Source: Capsicum annuum
Taxonomy: Eukaryota; Streptophyta; Magnoliopsida; Solanales; Solanaceae
DNA: 64,000 nt
Assembly: GCF_002878395.1 (NCBI RefSeq)
Contig: NC_061121.1
Span: forward strand, 40,894,050 to 40,958,049
Direction: 5' to 3'
The notes beneath the pieces were generated by a model that had not been told where the DNA came from, ran no database searches, and saw only the letters and a list, made by a program, of their open reading frames with translations. This document shows positions 1 to 11,490 of this stretch, one piece after another. Position 1 is the first letter of the stretch. Every line of letters starts with the position of its first letter. A program made the translations under genes and the position numbers.

Positions 1-960
1 TGAAAAACCAATATTATAATGAAAACATTGTTAAAGGCATTTTATCAAACACATTGGGGGCATAATATTTCCAAAAACAAAGTCCATTACCCAAGAACCA
101 TTCCCAAGCAAACGATTATCCAAAACCATCATTAATGCATATAAAAGCATAATTAAAACATGGGAAAACCATAACCAATCATCTATAACCAAAACTGCCA
201 AAACATATTGGAAAACCCAAAATCATATAACATTTAAGTCATGAAAATATTGTATAAAACCATGCCTTTAGTTGAAACTAACAATAAGGAAAGAGAATAT
301 GTCTTAATTGACAAAGTAGATAGAGAGAAACCACCAACAAGATCCCTAAATTAGTCCTCTAGTTGAAACCCTAGCTTTCTTACCCAAAAGCTCTTGAGAG
401 AATTATAGAGTGTTTAGGAAGAGTTTCAAAGTGTTAATGAATACAATAATAGGGTTAATAATCTCCCAATAGGAATATAAGTTGTTGGAATTTATTAGGA
501 TAAGCGGGGAAATGTCCAGATTTCCCTCACTTAAATTGCACAAAAATCCCATCATAAGAATATGACTGACCCTTACGAGTTGTATCCTTCCTATACGAGT
601 GGTACCCACCACTCGTACCCTTGGCCTCCCCTTTGGACCTAACACTGTCCAATGTAAGACTCATCCAACTTAATTCATATCCAAATATACGATCATTAAC
701 CTTCATCCATATCTCTGACAGAATCGAATCCTAAGAGGATTGAGCACTATCCACCATATGAGTCCTGGGTATGACTCATACCCTGGGTTATGGCTCACAA
801 TGAACCACTCATACTCAGATCCAACCTAGGTTAACATGTCTAAGGTTAAGTGAAGAAACCAAATGATTTATAAAGTCAACTTAATGTCAAAGATACCTAT
901 TCTAAAACCTAAACTACATACTTATAGGATCTAGTAAAGTGGATATTTGAATTACAAATC
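1..960 (-). repeat. possible LTR debris, minus orientation
   Basis: There is no credible coding region. The layout resembles the transcribed end of the minus-strand gypsy LTRs further along the window: short AT-rich stretches, a leader-like block around 300-400 that on the minus strand reads like the CTAGGGTTT-containing 5' leaders of the other LTRs, then repeated 'acgag' and 'gactcat' blocks at 570-840. No TG/CA boundary, primer-binding site or target-site duplication is visible. I infer LTR origin from composition only. Confidence 0.3.
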
Positions 961-2880
961 TATCTACCGCAACACAATTGACGGTTTAGGTGATAGTTTG
1001 TTTGATGGGTGATGGTTCATTGGATAAAACTGTCACCTATTACCATATTGGATCTGTTCTATCATGATGACTTTATCGATGGTCTATCACATATTTGATA
1101 GCCTATCTACCTAAGTATCACTTGGCTTTAATTATCCATGGTTTCTACTTTAGTTTGGCTGCTTGAGTAACAGTTTATCTTAATTGTCCATCAACTGGAC
1201 TGTTACCCAACTTTAGTTTTCCCACCTTTCTTCTTCTTGTTAACAAAAGGGGCAATGGTTCATCAGGGCCCTGAAGACCCGCCAGGTTGAATGTCTCATA
1301 AATCAATAGCTCCAAGTTTCCATTTTTCTGCTCCTGGGTTTGATTCCTGAGATCAAGCACAAAAACATTAAAAATACTAATGGTTGCTAGAAAACATACA
1401 ATTATCCATAATTGAAAATGAAAAATGTATCATCATAAGCTGGTACATCAACATCCTCAATTTAGGATGTTTTCTTGTTCTCAAGAAACTTAACACGATA
1501 TCATGCCAATATCCAAATGAAGAAAGAATAAGCAGCCGTTGGAAAAAGCATTGACCCATAATTACATTAATAATATATAAAAATTTATTTATCAACCAAC
1601 TAGTAGGGATCTACATTTGGCATTACACTCCAAATAATCTCCATAACATACACTTAAGATACCTAATTTAATCAGAAACCACAAGCATCATTCACATACT
1701 CTCACCAGAAAGAAGTCACTTTCACACTGATATAGTTAAATTCAAGAACTAAAATTCAAATCTTTCACTCTCACAAAAAACTTAAAACAATGCACACATT
1801 ATACCATAAGCTTGCCCTTACCATTATACCAAGTTCTACAGTTGGTTGACTAGGATTAATACAAGACTTTATTCGGCTTGTACTGAAAGCTTGTGTGCAT
1901 GTGAGGTATAATTTTGGAAGAGTGACTTATCCCTTCTTGCCATATGATATAATTTTTTGGATTTTTTTTTCATATCTTAAAACCTTTTCACCTTATTTTC
2001 TTAATAAATACTTCCTACTAAGTATGCTACACCATTTTTTATAAAGATACTTTCTCAGTTTTAAACACTCCTAAAGTTTTTGACTCCACTCGCACTCTCT
2101 TGATACCCTTCTAAACTCAACAATCTGTTCTATAGTAGCCAACCTTAATTTAGAAAATTGGCTTGGTTGAGTTGCACAATGTCCAAATAGGGATCAAATG
2201 GAATTCATACACATTATGTAGGCAGGTCTTTAAGGCTGTGTGGACTAACTTAAAGCAAGTCCGGTGATCCTATCTATCCAACCAACTTATCACCTACCAA
2301 CATAGAGTAGGTAAGTTCTAGATGCATGCAAAAAGTAAGAATATAATACCCTAAGTTTTTAATTTCTAGACAGGCTATTGAATTAGATTTCCAAAGCCAC
2401 TAGTCTTGCCTTAATCCAATGTCGTAGTAAAATATTGTGGAAAGTCATCTAAGGCATTATCAGGATGCTAGTGGCAATGACTATGGAAGCAATGCATTGT
2501 CAGACACAAGGAGTTATAGCATAGACTTGTTGTTATGATAGTGAGTGACCAAATAATTCCCTCCAATTATAATGATCCAGTACATGACTCAATGTCAAAT
2601 AAAATAAGTTATTGTGTGGACCTATTATCTCAATAATGAGGAACCAAGAAAGTATCCCTCGGACAACAAGCCTTCATGATGACCCGTTGTCAAGCCTAAT
2701 AAGTTACCAGGAGAGGAGTTATTGTTAAAATAGAAAAGAACTAACTACGTAGGCCCTCAGGTCATGACTCTGGCAATGATACATGATTAGACAAAATGAG
2801 TCGTTACCCGAGATGTGACTATTGTTTCTCAAAATTTCTTGAATGTGTTAAGAAGGGATTTTTGTTTTTTTACCATTATT
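961..2880. other. no gene seen, AT-rich intergenic
   Basis: Only short ORFs of 60-72 codons occur, none with a recognisable motif. Part of it may be the unrecognisable U3 end of the LTR of the gypsy element that follows: the related solo LTR at 28698-31401 is 2.7 kb, whereas only about 1.5 kb is recognisable here. Confidence 0.5.
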
Positions 2881-4404
2881 TTAACTTCTAACCCATGTCG
2901 TATAGGCTTCCCTAGGGGTGGAATATATGTCTGTTTTCCCTCAAATCCCCATTAAGTTAAAAAAAAAAATCAAGTAAGACTAAGAAAAGAGGCGATTATT
3001 CTTCTCCAAACCCAAGTTAGGGTTTCTCACTCTCAAGTTCAAATTCCAAGAATTTCTCCAAGGATTTAATCTCAAGGTATGTGGGAGTTCATCAATGAGT
3101 TCCTTCCATCCATTGATTCCCAATAACTTCTTAATTCCCAAGTTTAATTTCCCTTTTAAGAATTGAGTTCCAGGTCACATATGAGTTTACATAATTTCTT
3201 TAGATTAGTTTTGTAAATAAACCATGATTTAATGTTTTCCAAGAGTAGCATCTTCCATGTTCAAAAATCATGAATTCCCTATTATGATAGATTATGGAGC
3301 TTTGGCCTTAGTATGGAGTTTTCAATTATGATCAACTTTTAAGATTATCATGTTCAGTTTTATTAGCCAAGAGCTGGTAGGTTATGAACACCCGATACCT
3401 AGGGATTGATTCATATATATGCTTTCATCTCCTGAGCATTTCAGATTATCCATGATTGATATTTTCAGAATGTAATTACATTAAACGGTTCAGCTTTTAG
3501 TGTCATTAGGTTGAGTAGTACTTAGCACCGAGTGAACACAGGGATGAGGGATCACTCATAGTAGACCTTTAGTAGAAATACCTAAGTTTAAGAACTACAC
3601 CACCACTGTAGGTTATGAGGGGTCACCCTCAAATTGAGGACTAACACCCTAGTCCTTTGGGACATCAGTTTAATGGATCCACGCTAGCTAGTGTTAGTAA
3701 TCTTGGCAGGTACTAGAAACCTTCCAATTAGATTTATAGGTTGGGCCCTAGTTTGTTCATATTAGGGTATATCAGTTATTTTTAGCTCCTACAGTCCTTA
3801 ATTCATGTTTAAGTTTATGTTAAGTTCAGGTTTGCTTGATCGAGTATTCAATTATTCATTTTTATCCAGTACATATTTGTACTTGGTCATGCATTCAATT
3901 TACATGATCATGTATTCATGTTAAGCTTACACTAGTTAGTTTTCCTATCTCACATCCTCATTATATTTTAAGTACTCATCTCATACTTTTCTATGCTATA
4001 TTGTCTCATAATATAGGTTCGAACACTAAATACCTGGATCACACTTAGCAAGCTTTTGTATCGTCGGCTATAATATTTGGTGAGTTCTCATCATTCAAGG
4101 ACCAGTTATCAGTTATTTATTTTCTGTCTACTTTTTGTTTCAATGAGTAGGAGTTAGTTGGGGTTTTGTCCTGATGACTCATTATGTTTTAGAGTCTTTC
4201 GAACAAATGTTTACAGTTTTAGCATAATTTGTTCTTAGATAGTTCTATTTCAAGTTTTGGTCGATATTCCATTTACACTAATATGATTTCCATTAGTTAT
4301 ACAAATTAGTTTTCACCCAGTATTTCGTTAATGTCTTCAGTAGCTAATACATGCCAAACCTTGTGTTAGCTTGGGGTCACTTGTGATATTAGGCACGTGT
4401 TACA
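2881..4404 (+). repeat. 5' LTR remnant of element E (R/U5 part)
   Basis: The block from about 3480 to 3780 (a 'gagtgaac' block followed by 'ggttatgagggg') aligns by eye with 30260-30560 of solo LTR D, in the same order and orientation. A degenerate TATA-like run (aatatatg, near 2920) followed by a leader-like segment matches the TATA region of D near 29176. The LTR probably ends near 4404 (gtgttaca), 30 bp before the primer-binding site. The upstream end is not recognisable. Confidence 0.55.
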
Positions 4405-4434
4405 ACTAAGAGTAGTCTTGGGTCATGAAAAACT

Positions 4435-4446
4435 TGGTATCAAAGA
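4435..4446 (+). other. tRNA-Met-type primer-binding site of element E
   Basis: TGGTATCAAAGA differs at two positions from TGGTATCAGAGC, the usual plant site complementary to the initiator tRNA-Met 3' end. It lies just after the LTR remnant and about 200 bp before gag, as expected for minus-strand priming of a gypsy element. Confidence 0.65.
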
Positions 4447-4639
4447 AGCAGGTTTAAAGTGTTGTAGCATGTCTAAAAGTCACGTTAAATAGATTCTTGT
4501 TCATAGTTGTAAAGCACGCCACACTTATGAGTAAGAGGCTACAGAATATTTTAGGAAAGTCTCATAAATTTCATGATTCATGTTGTGTAATAGAGTGTGA
4601 AATCTATTAAAGTCCTTTTTCTAACTCATCCCTATCCGT

Positions 4640-5870
4640 TTACAGAAACTACTTCCTAAGAGAACAACAAAAGGAGTAATGAAAATTAGCAAGCACTACC
4701 GCCAGTTTTGGAAGACCCTCTAAATAAGCAGGTCTCTTATACTGAGTTTAGGGTTGCCTTTACTGTATTATCCCAATTTATGATTTCTTAGAATAACAAA
4801 CAGATTATTGCCTCAGCCAACCCAACAGCAAATGCGGCGGCAACTAAAATCTAGGACTTCACTCGGATGAATCTTCCGACATTCTTTGGGTCTAAGTCTA
4901 AAAAGGATCCATAGGAGTTATTAGACAATGTTTAGAAAGTGAATGATATCATGGGTGCCACTTTAATTAAAAGTGATGAATTGGCTACCGATCAATTACA
5001 AGGAGTGGCTCATACCTAGTTTAATCAGTGAAAGGAGGATAGAGGTAAAGATGTAGGGCCAATGAAGTGGTTGAGTTTGTTTCTATAGTTTTGGACAGGT
5101 TCATTCCACTTGAGTTGAGGGAGGCCAAGGTTCATAAGCTTAGAAACCTGAAGCAATGCAACATGAGTTTGAAGGAGTATTTGCTAAAGTTCACCCAGCT
5201 GGTAAGATATGCTTCAATATGGTGGTTGATTCTAAACCTTAATGAGTAAGTTTGTATTTGGTGTTTCTGAGGATGTGGTCAAGGAGTGTAGGATGACCAT
5301 ATTGGTTAAGAATATGGACATCTCTGGGTTGATGGTTCATTCTTAACAAATTAAGGAGGAGAAGATCAAAGAGAAAGAAAGGGAGATTAAGAGGGCCAAA
5401 ACTGGTAGTTTTAATTTCTCTTAGTAGAGGGATAATGGTGGAAATCATTCACAGTTCCACTAGAAATATTCATCTCCAGCCCTATTTTACAATAGTGCTC
5501 TAGTGCCTAAGTTCTCGTAGGATACTTGTGATAGAGCACCAGGCTCTAAGTCCCAAAGTAGTATGAATAGTGATCACACTAACCCAGTTTGTAGGAGATG
5601 TGGAAAGAACTACAAGGGTGAGTGTATGGTCAGTAGTGATGCTTGTTTCGGGTAAGGTAAGTTATGTCACAAAGTGAGGGATTGCCCAGTGGTTGCAAAA
5701 AGGGGTAAGGATGTTTGCCGGTATAGTAAGTCTAAATCCTCAGCAGTTCAAGCAGGCGAATGGACTCCTTAGGGTGCCACTTTTAGTGCAACTGGTGGAC
5801 ATCATCAGGGTAGGTTCTATTCTCTTCAAACTTGATAGGATCAGGAGGGTTAGGTTCAGGAGGGTTCCCT
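4640..5870 (+). pseudogene. gag remnant of element E
   Basis: Retrotransposon capsid/nucleocapsid gene, broken. Recognisable gag phrases run through the segment: a short open stretch at 5067-5249 encodes the conserved block reading LDRFIPLELREAKV, and further blocks follow in other frames. The first cysteine cluster (about 5590) reads CRRCGK..KGEC and lacks the histidine. The second (about 5641-5690) has the zinc-knuckle outline CFG-GK-CHK-RDC, but a stop replaces one cysteine and a Gly has become Cys. In-frame stops are frequent from the start, and the start codon is no longer obvious. Confidence 0.8.
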
Positions 5871-5884
5871 GATATGGTCAGTAG

Positions 5885-8140
5885 TATATTGCAAGCATTT
5901 CATATTCATGATTATGCATTATTAGATCTCAAAGCCACACTTTCCTTCATGACTCCCTATATATAGTAGTAACTTTTGGTATCAATCCTAAAATTCTTGT
6001 AGAACACTTCTCAGTTTCTACTTTAGTCGCTAGTTCAATCCAAGCCAGATGGGTATATAGAAATTGCCCACTCACAGTATCCCAAAAAGTCTCTTTATTT
6101 GATCTTGTAGAGTTAGACTTGACTAATATTGATGTCATTATTGGCATGGACTGGCTTCACTCTTGCTATGCCTCAATTTATTGTACAAAATGAATAGTAA
6201 CTTTTAATTTCCAAATGAACCAGTCTTAGAGTGGAAGGAAAGTACCTCTATACCTATAGGTTGTTTTGTCTCATTCCTTGTGGCAAGAAAAATAATTTCC
6301 AAAGGGTGAATCTACCACCTTGTTTAAGTCAAGGACTCAAGGTCTGAAATTTTAAGTCTTGAGTCAGTTCTAATAGTAAATGAATTTTTAGAAGTGTTTC
6401 CTGAAGATCTGCCCAGAGTTCCTACCAATCGGGAAATTGACTTCGAAATAGATCTCCTTCTAGATACCCAGCCTATATATATTCCACCTTATAGAATAGC
6501 TCCAGCCGAGCTTAAGGAATTGAAAGAACAGTTTAAAGATCTCCTAGATAAGGGTTTCATAAGGCCTTGTGTATCCCCGTGGGTCACTCCTATCCTTTTT
6601 GTGTGCAAGAAAGACAGTTCTCTCAAAATGTCCATCGACTACAATCAGTTGAACAAAGTCACAGTCAAGAATAAGAATCCTATCCCTAGAATTGATGACT
6701 TTTTCAACCAATTTCAGGGTGCAGATTATTTCTCTAAAATAAACCTTTGATCCGGTTATCATCAACTCAGAGACAAAGACTGTGACATTTCAAATATAGC
6801 CTTCAGAACTCGGTATGGTGACTTAGAATTTATTGTTATGTCTTTTGGACTCACGAATTCTCCTGCAACTTTTATGGACTTGATCAATAGAGTGTTCAAG
6901 CAGTACTTGGACATGCTCATTATAGTCTTCACCGATAACATCTTTATTTATTCTCGGAGTGAATGTGAACACACAGATTATTTGAGAATTGTCTTGCAGA
7001 CTCTTAAACTTCACTAGTTATTCGCTATGTTTAGAAAGTGTGAATTTTGGTTGAAATTAGTAGCATTCCTTGGTCATATTATCTCCAGTGAAGGCATTTG
7101 AGTTGATCCTCAAAAGAATAAAGCAATACGGGACTGGACTAGACCCATTTCTTTATCAGATATCAAGAGTTTCTTGGGTTCATCTAATTATTATCGATGG
7201 TTTGTTGAAGGATTTTCCTTTATTACTTCTCCTATGTCTATAATGACTTGGAATAATGTCAAATTTCAGTGGTCCAATTCACATGAGAAGATTTTTAGCA
7301 GCTGAAGAATCGACTCACCTTTGCTCTAGTTTTGACTTTACCAGAGAGTTCAAATGGTTTTGTGGTATATTATGATGCTTTTAGAGTTGGTCTTGGTTGT
7401 GGGTTGATGCAGAGAGCCAAGGTTAGCAAAGAGCCAAGGTTATAGCATATGGCTGACGCCCTTAATAGATTGTCTATGGGAAGTTTTTCTCATGAGGAGG
7501 ATTAAAAGAATGAGTTAGTTCATGAGGTTCATCAACTTGCTAGGTTGGGAGTTCAGTTGGTTGATTCAATATAAGGTAGTTTCTAGGTCCAAAATGATTT
7601 GAGATCTTCTTTCGTTGCCGAGGTGAAGGAAAGCAAGATAGAGATCCTATTTTGCTTAAGTTGAAGGAAGCAGCTCAGAATCAGAAGGTTCAGGTTTTAT
7701 CCCAAGGTGGAGATGGCGTTCTTTCCTGTCAGGGAAAATTATATGTTCCGAATGTGGATGGTTTAAGGCAGTAAATGTTAGCAAAAGTTCACAGTTTTCA
7801 ATATTCTATTCACCCAGGATCCACTAAGATGTATCATGATTTGCAGGAAGTTTATTGGTGGAATAACATGAAGAAGGATATTGCTGAATTCGTGGCTAAG
7901 TGTCCATATTATAGTAGGTTAAGGTTGAGCACTAGAGTCCAAATGGTATGCTTCAAGAATTTAGTATTGCTACTTGTAAGTGGGAAGTGGTGAACATAGA
8001 ATTTATTATAGGGTTACCTCGTACTCATCGACAACATGATTCCATATGGGTTATTGTGGACTAAATGATTAAGTCAACTCATTTCTTGCTAGTTAACACT
8101 TCAGATTCAGCCAAAGATTATGCTAGATACTTTAAGTAAC
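5885..8140 (+). pseudogene. pol remnant of element E (PR-RT-RH-partial IN)
   Basis: Polyprotein for retrotransposon replication, dead. Protease: the usual DxGS active-site loop reads LLDLKAT near 5920, and the ILGMDWL-type end survives as IIGMDWL near 6140. RT: a 118-codon open stretch at 6394-6750 covers fingers and palm; a stop follows SKINL, and the catalytic box reads FTDNIF near 6930, so the second Asp of the usual FIDD is Asn. RNase H is largely lost near 7310-7450, with a local repetition around 7425-7440. Integrase: zinc-binding HHCC near 7800-7915 has the last Cys changed (CPYYS), and the first core Asp region reads NIEF. Sequence similarity ends near 8140. Confidence 0.85.
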
Positions 8141-8145
8141 TTCTT

Positions 8146-8479
8146 TTCTATAGAAAGTAAAACACTGTGCTTAAGTTTTTACTCTAAGTCATCTTTTTCC
8201 ATTCTTCTGCTTTTGTTTCTGTTCTAAACTAGACAGCGTCTTCATTGTGCTTTACTGCAAAAACTAACACATTAATATTTGACTTGATAGCTTATTTTGT
8301 ATATTCATTGTTATTATTATATTTTATTTTGTAAACTCTACTCTCTTCTTTATATTTTGTTCACTCTTCAATTCAAGAACTTTTGTCATCTACAGGTTTA
8401 GACAACTCGAGGGAAGTATTGGAATAAAATATTTTGCAGAGTCATTATCAATCTTTGATGTCTACGTCTATTTTCTGAT
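8146..8479. other. no gene seen between element E and inverted repeat
   Basis: AT- and pyrimidine-rich sequence without ORFs. On the minus strand it lies directly downstream of the TATA-like box at 8501-8510, so it could be the leader of a degenerate pararetroviral transcript. That is inference only. Confidence 0.4.
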
Positions 8480-9122
8480 TGTTTTGCAGTCCAAGATTCT
8501 CCTATTTATAGGGAAGGAACTGTGTGAAATTTTTTCTTCCTAAGTGCCAGAGGGACAATGTATCCTCATACACATGAAGAATTTGAGTTTTTGTGTAAAA
8601 ATATTGCTGGATGTATAAATCTTGAGAGGCTGACAGAGCTACCATCTGATACTAAGGAGGATTCCGTAATCTGACATCCACCTGGCATAGAAAAACCCGA
8701 CTCACCATGGTGTTTATTTATTCACTTATGAAGTTGTTTCCAGAATGGCGACCTGTAATCATAGCTTTGTCCAATTAGCTTCTTAAATGGGAAGATGAGT
8801 TCTAGAAATGGGATGTGGACATTCCCTTCCAAGACTAGAGTCACAAATATTTCTATTTTCGGGAAGATGAAGCAATTGTTAGTGTCTTTCACTATTTATC
8901 CTATACCATAAATAATCCACACCTTACGTGTATGGTGAAACTGAGATTTCGAGAAAAGGTAGGAGTATTTTAGGAATCAACAATGACATGTTAGGATTCT
9001 TAAAGGAGATGGAGACCGTTATGCCAAAGTGATTAGAGAAATACTTCTAAAATTATGTATACTTCTAGACCTTGAAGAAGATCACACTTCTTGAAATGAG
9101 AAAAGCCTTATGTGGAAAGCTT
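8480..9122 (-). repeat. long inverted repeat, left arm
   Basis: This is the reverse complement, with substitutions and small indels, of 9156-9790. The best-matching block is around 8990-9122: shared text includes agatggagac, cttctagaccttgaagaag and tgtggaaagc. The arm also carries CTCCTATTTATAGG at its outer end (about 8499-8512), which reads on the minus strand as a caulimovirid-like TATA context. Fragmentary translation is possible (block around 8740-8960), but I recognise no protein family. Confidence 0.85.
8501..8510 (-). promoter_or_regulatory. TATA-like box pointing outward (left arm)
   Basis: On the minus strand this reads TATAAATAGG, preceded by CCC and followed by AGAATCTTGG. The context resembles pararetroviral intergenic promoters. 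The mirrored copy in the right arm supports an ancestral promoter rather than chance. Activity is not shown. Confidence 0.4.
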
Positions 9123-9155
9123 TTAATAAGGTTAAAACAGAGAATGTGTTATTCA

Positions 9156-9790
9156 ATGCTTTCCACACAAGGCGTTGTTCATTTCGAGTAGTGGTCCCTT
9201 CTTCAAGGTCTAGAAGAAACGGAAAATTAGAAGTAATTCTCTAATCTTTTTGAAATAACTGTCTCCATCTTCTCTTGTGAGAATTTTGAACAAGTCATAT
9301 CTGATTCCCAAAACACTCAGTACATATAGCGCAGGATCTCCATTTTATCATACGTATAACAAGTGGATTTTTTTCTGGGAAGGGATGGACAGTTAAAGAC
9401 ACTATCTTCTTCTTACTAGAAAGAGCAATCTTTGTTGTTCAAGTTGTGAAGGGAATATCCATCTCCCATTTCTGGAGCTTGGCTTTCCAGTTATGAAGAC
9501 AATTCAATGGAGCTATGATTACACACCGACACTTTGGAAACAGCTTCAGAAATGTCTGAAGAAATATTGCGGTGAGATTATGCAGCCCCTCTTACTATCA
9601 TACAGGGTCTTTCTCAACCTCTCAAGAGTTATATCTCCAGCAATGTTTTTCTACCTGAACTCAAATCCTCCATGTTGATAAGGATACATGGTTTATTTTC
9701 AAGCAGGGAAACTAAATCCCATGTTATTCCTTCTCCATAAATAGGAGAGTTTTGGTCTATAGAAAATGTTGACATTTTTTCATAGATGCA
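9156..9790 (+). repeat. long inverted repeat, right arm
   Basis: Partner of the left arm across a loop of about 35 bp (9123-9155). Shared features appear in mirrored order: ctttccacac at the loop side, then cttcttcaaggtctag, then gtctccatctt, a diverged middle, and CTCCATAAATAGGAG at the outer end (about 9733-9747). ORFs of up to 61 codons inside it look incidental. A duplex of about 640 bp in transcribed RNA would be a plausible small-RNA source. Confidence 0.85.
9735..9745 (+). promoter_or_regulatory. TATA-like box pointing outward (right arm)
   Basis: CCATAAATAGG is the mirrored copy of the box at 8501-8510. Downstream, GCAAGGTAAGAT at about 9788-9799 would fit a 5' splice site. Both are sequence resemblances only. 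Confidence 0.35.
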
Positions 9791-9819
9791 AGGTAAGATT
9801 TACTGCTTTCATTCTCTCC

Positions 9820-9877
9820 ATTAGTAGGGGGTATTATATTCATTATCTATTAGTAGGGGGTATTATATTCATTATCT
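9820..9877 (+). repeat. 29-bp tandem duplication
   Basis: Two identical copies of a 29-bp unit (core TTAGTAGGGGGTATTATATT) at 9820-9848 and 9849-9877, followed by a short near-palindrome around tacgta. It lies between the inverted repeat and the pararetroviral remnant. Confidence 0.9.
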
Positions 9878-9999
9878 ATTATACGTATAATGAATCCATT
9901 TTTCTTTGTGCATGGATATTTCTTAAATTTTGTTTCAATATCTTTTAATGATTTATTCTTTTCGTAAGATGTATTCATTAATTTGTGTAGTGTATTATT

Positions 10000-10868
10000 T
10001 TATCCTGTGGTAATTGCAGAGTTACAGATTTCTGTATAATAATTTATCCTAATTGTACTATAATGTATATCTAATTCTAGATTTTCAATGTTATTTATTA
10101 TCTTGTGTTGTTCTTCTCGTAGCGAGTTTTTAAAATTATATAAACTATCACATGTACTTTTTTCTAAATTTTCTAAGGTTTCTTCTATCCATATTAATTT
10201 TTCTTTTAGATTCTCCATTATTTTTCTAATTCGGTTTCTATAATTAATTTCTTTATTTAGATTATCTTAATTTTCTCTAGTTTTACTAATATATTCTAAC
10301 ATCTCTTAATCTGAATAATATCCTTCTGGGTAATTATCCAGGTATAACTGTGCTATCCAATTTATAGTTTCAATTTCATAGTCTAATACTTTTTCTAATG
10401 TTATTTTCTTAATATCTATAATTTCTACATCTCTAAGTATATATAAGATTAAGACTTTAAGATTATCTATCATTTAAAATTGACTAAATATTTTATTATA
10501 ATATTTTGTAGTTGTTTGTTTTAGCCTTAGTAGTTCTTGCATATTTTCATTAAGAAATTCTATATATTTTATATCTTTAGTTTCCATGTATTTGTCTATA
10601 TTTACTTTCATCTGTTTTTCTATTAACTGTATGTTTCTCTTATCTTTTTCCAAAATTTCTAGATATATATAATTTATCATGGTAAGTATTTGTAAGAGTA
10701 GTTAGGTTGGTATGGTATGTAATTTATTCTAGTCATATAATATCTACCAAATGTTTTTTCTAATATGATTTTTCTTATATCTACTACTTTTATATCCTTA
10801 AGTGCATACAAAATAAGTATTTTAAATTTATCTACCATCACATCAGATAAATAATTATTCATTTTCAT
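10000..10868 (-). pseudogene. pararetroviral N-terminal ORF-like segment, broken and partly duplicated
   Basis: Three short open stretches (10868-10677, 10680-10474 and 10218-10000, minus strand) plus the stretch from about 10472 down to 10310 encode Lys-, Ile- and Asn-rich, coiled-coil-like sequence. The motif ILY..(K/R)D(I/V)..(V/I)DI(R/K)KI occurs twice, at about 10838-10754 and 10472-10389. It lies downstream of the viral promoter, where solendo-type genomes carry their first ORF of unknown function. I cannot assign a role. It stops near 9990, before any movement- or coat-protein signature. Confidence 0.5.
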
Positions 10869-11242
10869 AAAATTGCTATTTTCAAAATATTCCCTTCAAT
10901 CATGTACATAACAAAATATGGTCATCTTAGATTACTATATACTAGATTATTCTTAAATAACATGTTCTTCGGTCACTATTAGCATGGTAATTTGGATACT
11001 TTTCCCTTAAACAACGCCTCTACTCTGGTAACTCCCCACCACGGCTTCTTGCCTCATTGGTTTCACCTTTAGGATGACATAGTTCTTAGGGATTTTTCTC
11101 CATTTCCACTTTGCTAATAAACTTCTTAATGTATTATTCTTCGAATAATTCTACTATAAAGTAACTAATATGAATTTATTTTATCATACCATGATTGTTG
11201 GGAATTATGAATTTAGCAATTCATAATCATAAATAAACATAC

Positions 11243-11284
11243 CTGTTCGGGTAAGTTTGATATTTCTGAGGTTTGTTCCTCCAT
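11243..11284 (-). other. 14-codon leader ORF ending on a splice-donor-like site
   Basis: Within the presumed leader, about 90 nt downstream of the inferred transcription start, an ATG opens 14 codons that end in CAG, followed immediately by GTATGT: a strong plant 5' splice-site match in phase 0. Unspliced, the ORF ends a few codons later. Leaders with short ORFs are typical of caulimovirids, and rice tungro bacilliform virus is known to splice a leader ORF onto a downstream gene. No acceptor was identified. Confidence 0.4.
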
Positions 11285-11406
11285 AGCTTTTTCTATTGAA
11301 ATATATCTGTTTTTTAATTAACTAAGCAAAATATTTGTTGCAGACAGGAGAGAGTATTTGTGCTTCAACACATGAAGGCTTGCTTTGCAATACCTTCGGT
11401 TCCTCT

Positions 11407-11414
11407 TATTTATA
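11407..11414 (-). promoter_or_regulatory. pararetroviral transcript promoter TATA box
   Basis: Minus strand TATAAATA within CTATAAATAAGAGG, in the non-coding gap between the transactivator-like ORF and the leader. This is the position of the pregenomic RNA promoter in caulimovirids. Transcription would start near 11375 and run toward lower coordinates. Confidence 0.65.
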
Positions 11415-11490
11415 GAATGAATTTTTACAATAGTATTTACATTTCTTGCACGTTTTCTAAAATTCTAAAAAAAAAGTCTCCTAATGAGAA

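Larger units (their letters stand above)
2881..8145 (+). mobile_element. dead Ty3-gypsy (Tekay/Del-type) element E, truncated
   Basis: A plus-strand chromovirus-type retrotransposon remnant in the order LTR, primer-binding site, gag, protease, RT, RNase H, integrase. The integrase stops near 8140 without C-terminal domain, chromodomain or 3' LTR, so the 3' end was lost. All coding parts carry many stops and frame changes, and catalytic residues are substituted, so it is not active. Its LTR and gag resemble solo LTR D and element A of this window rather than element B. The Tekay/Del assignment rests on the RT and integrase wording and on element A, which retains a chromodomain. Confidence 0.85.

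Noticed and set aside
5239..5448. 69-codon minus-strand ORF inside element E gag
   Set aside because: Antisense shadow of the gag remnant. Reads as no known protein and overlaps the real coding strand.
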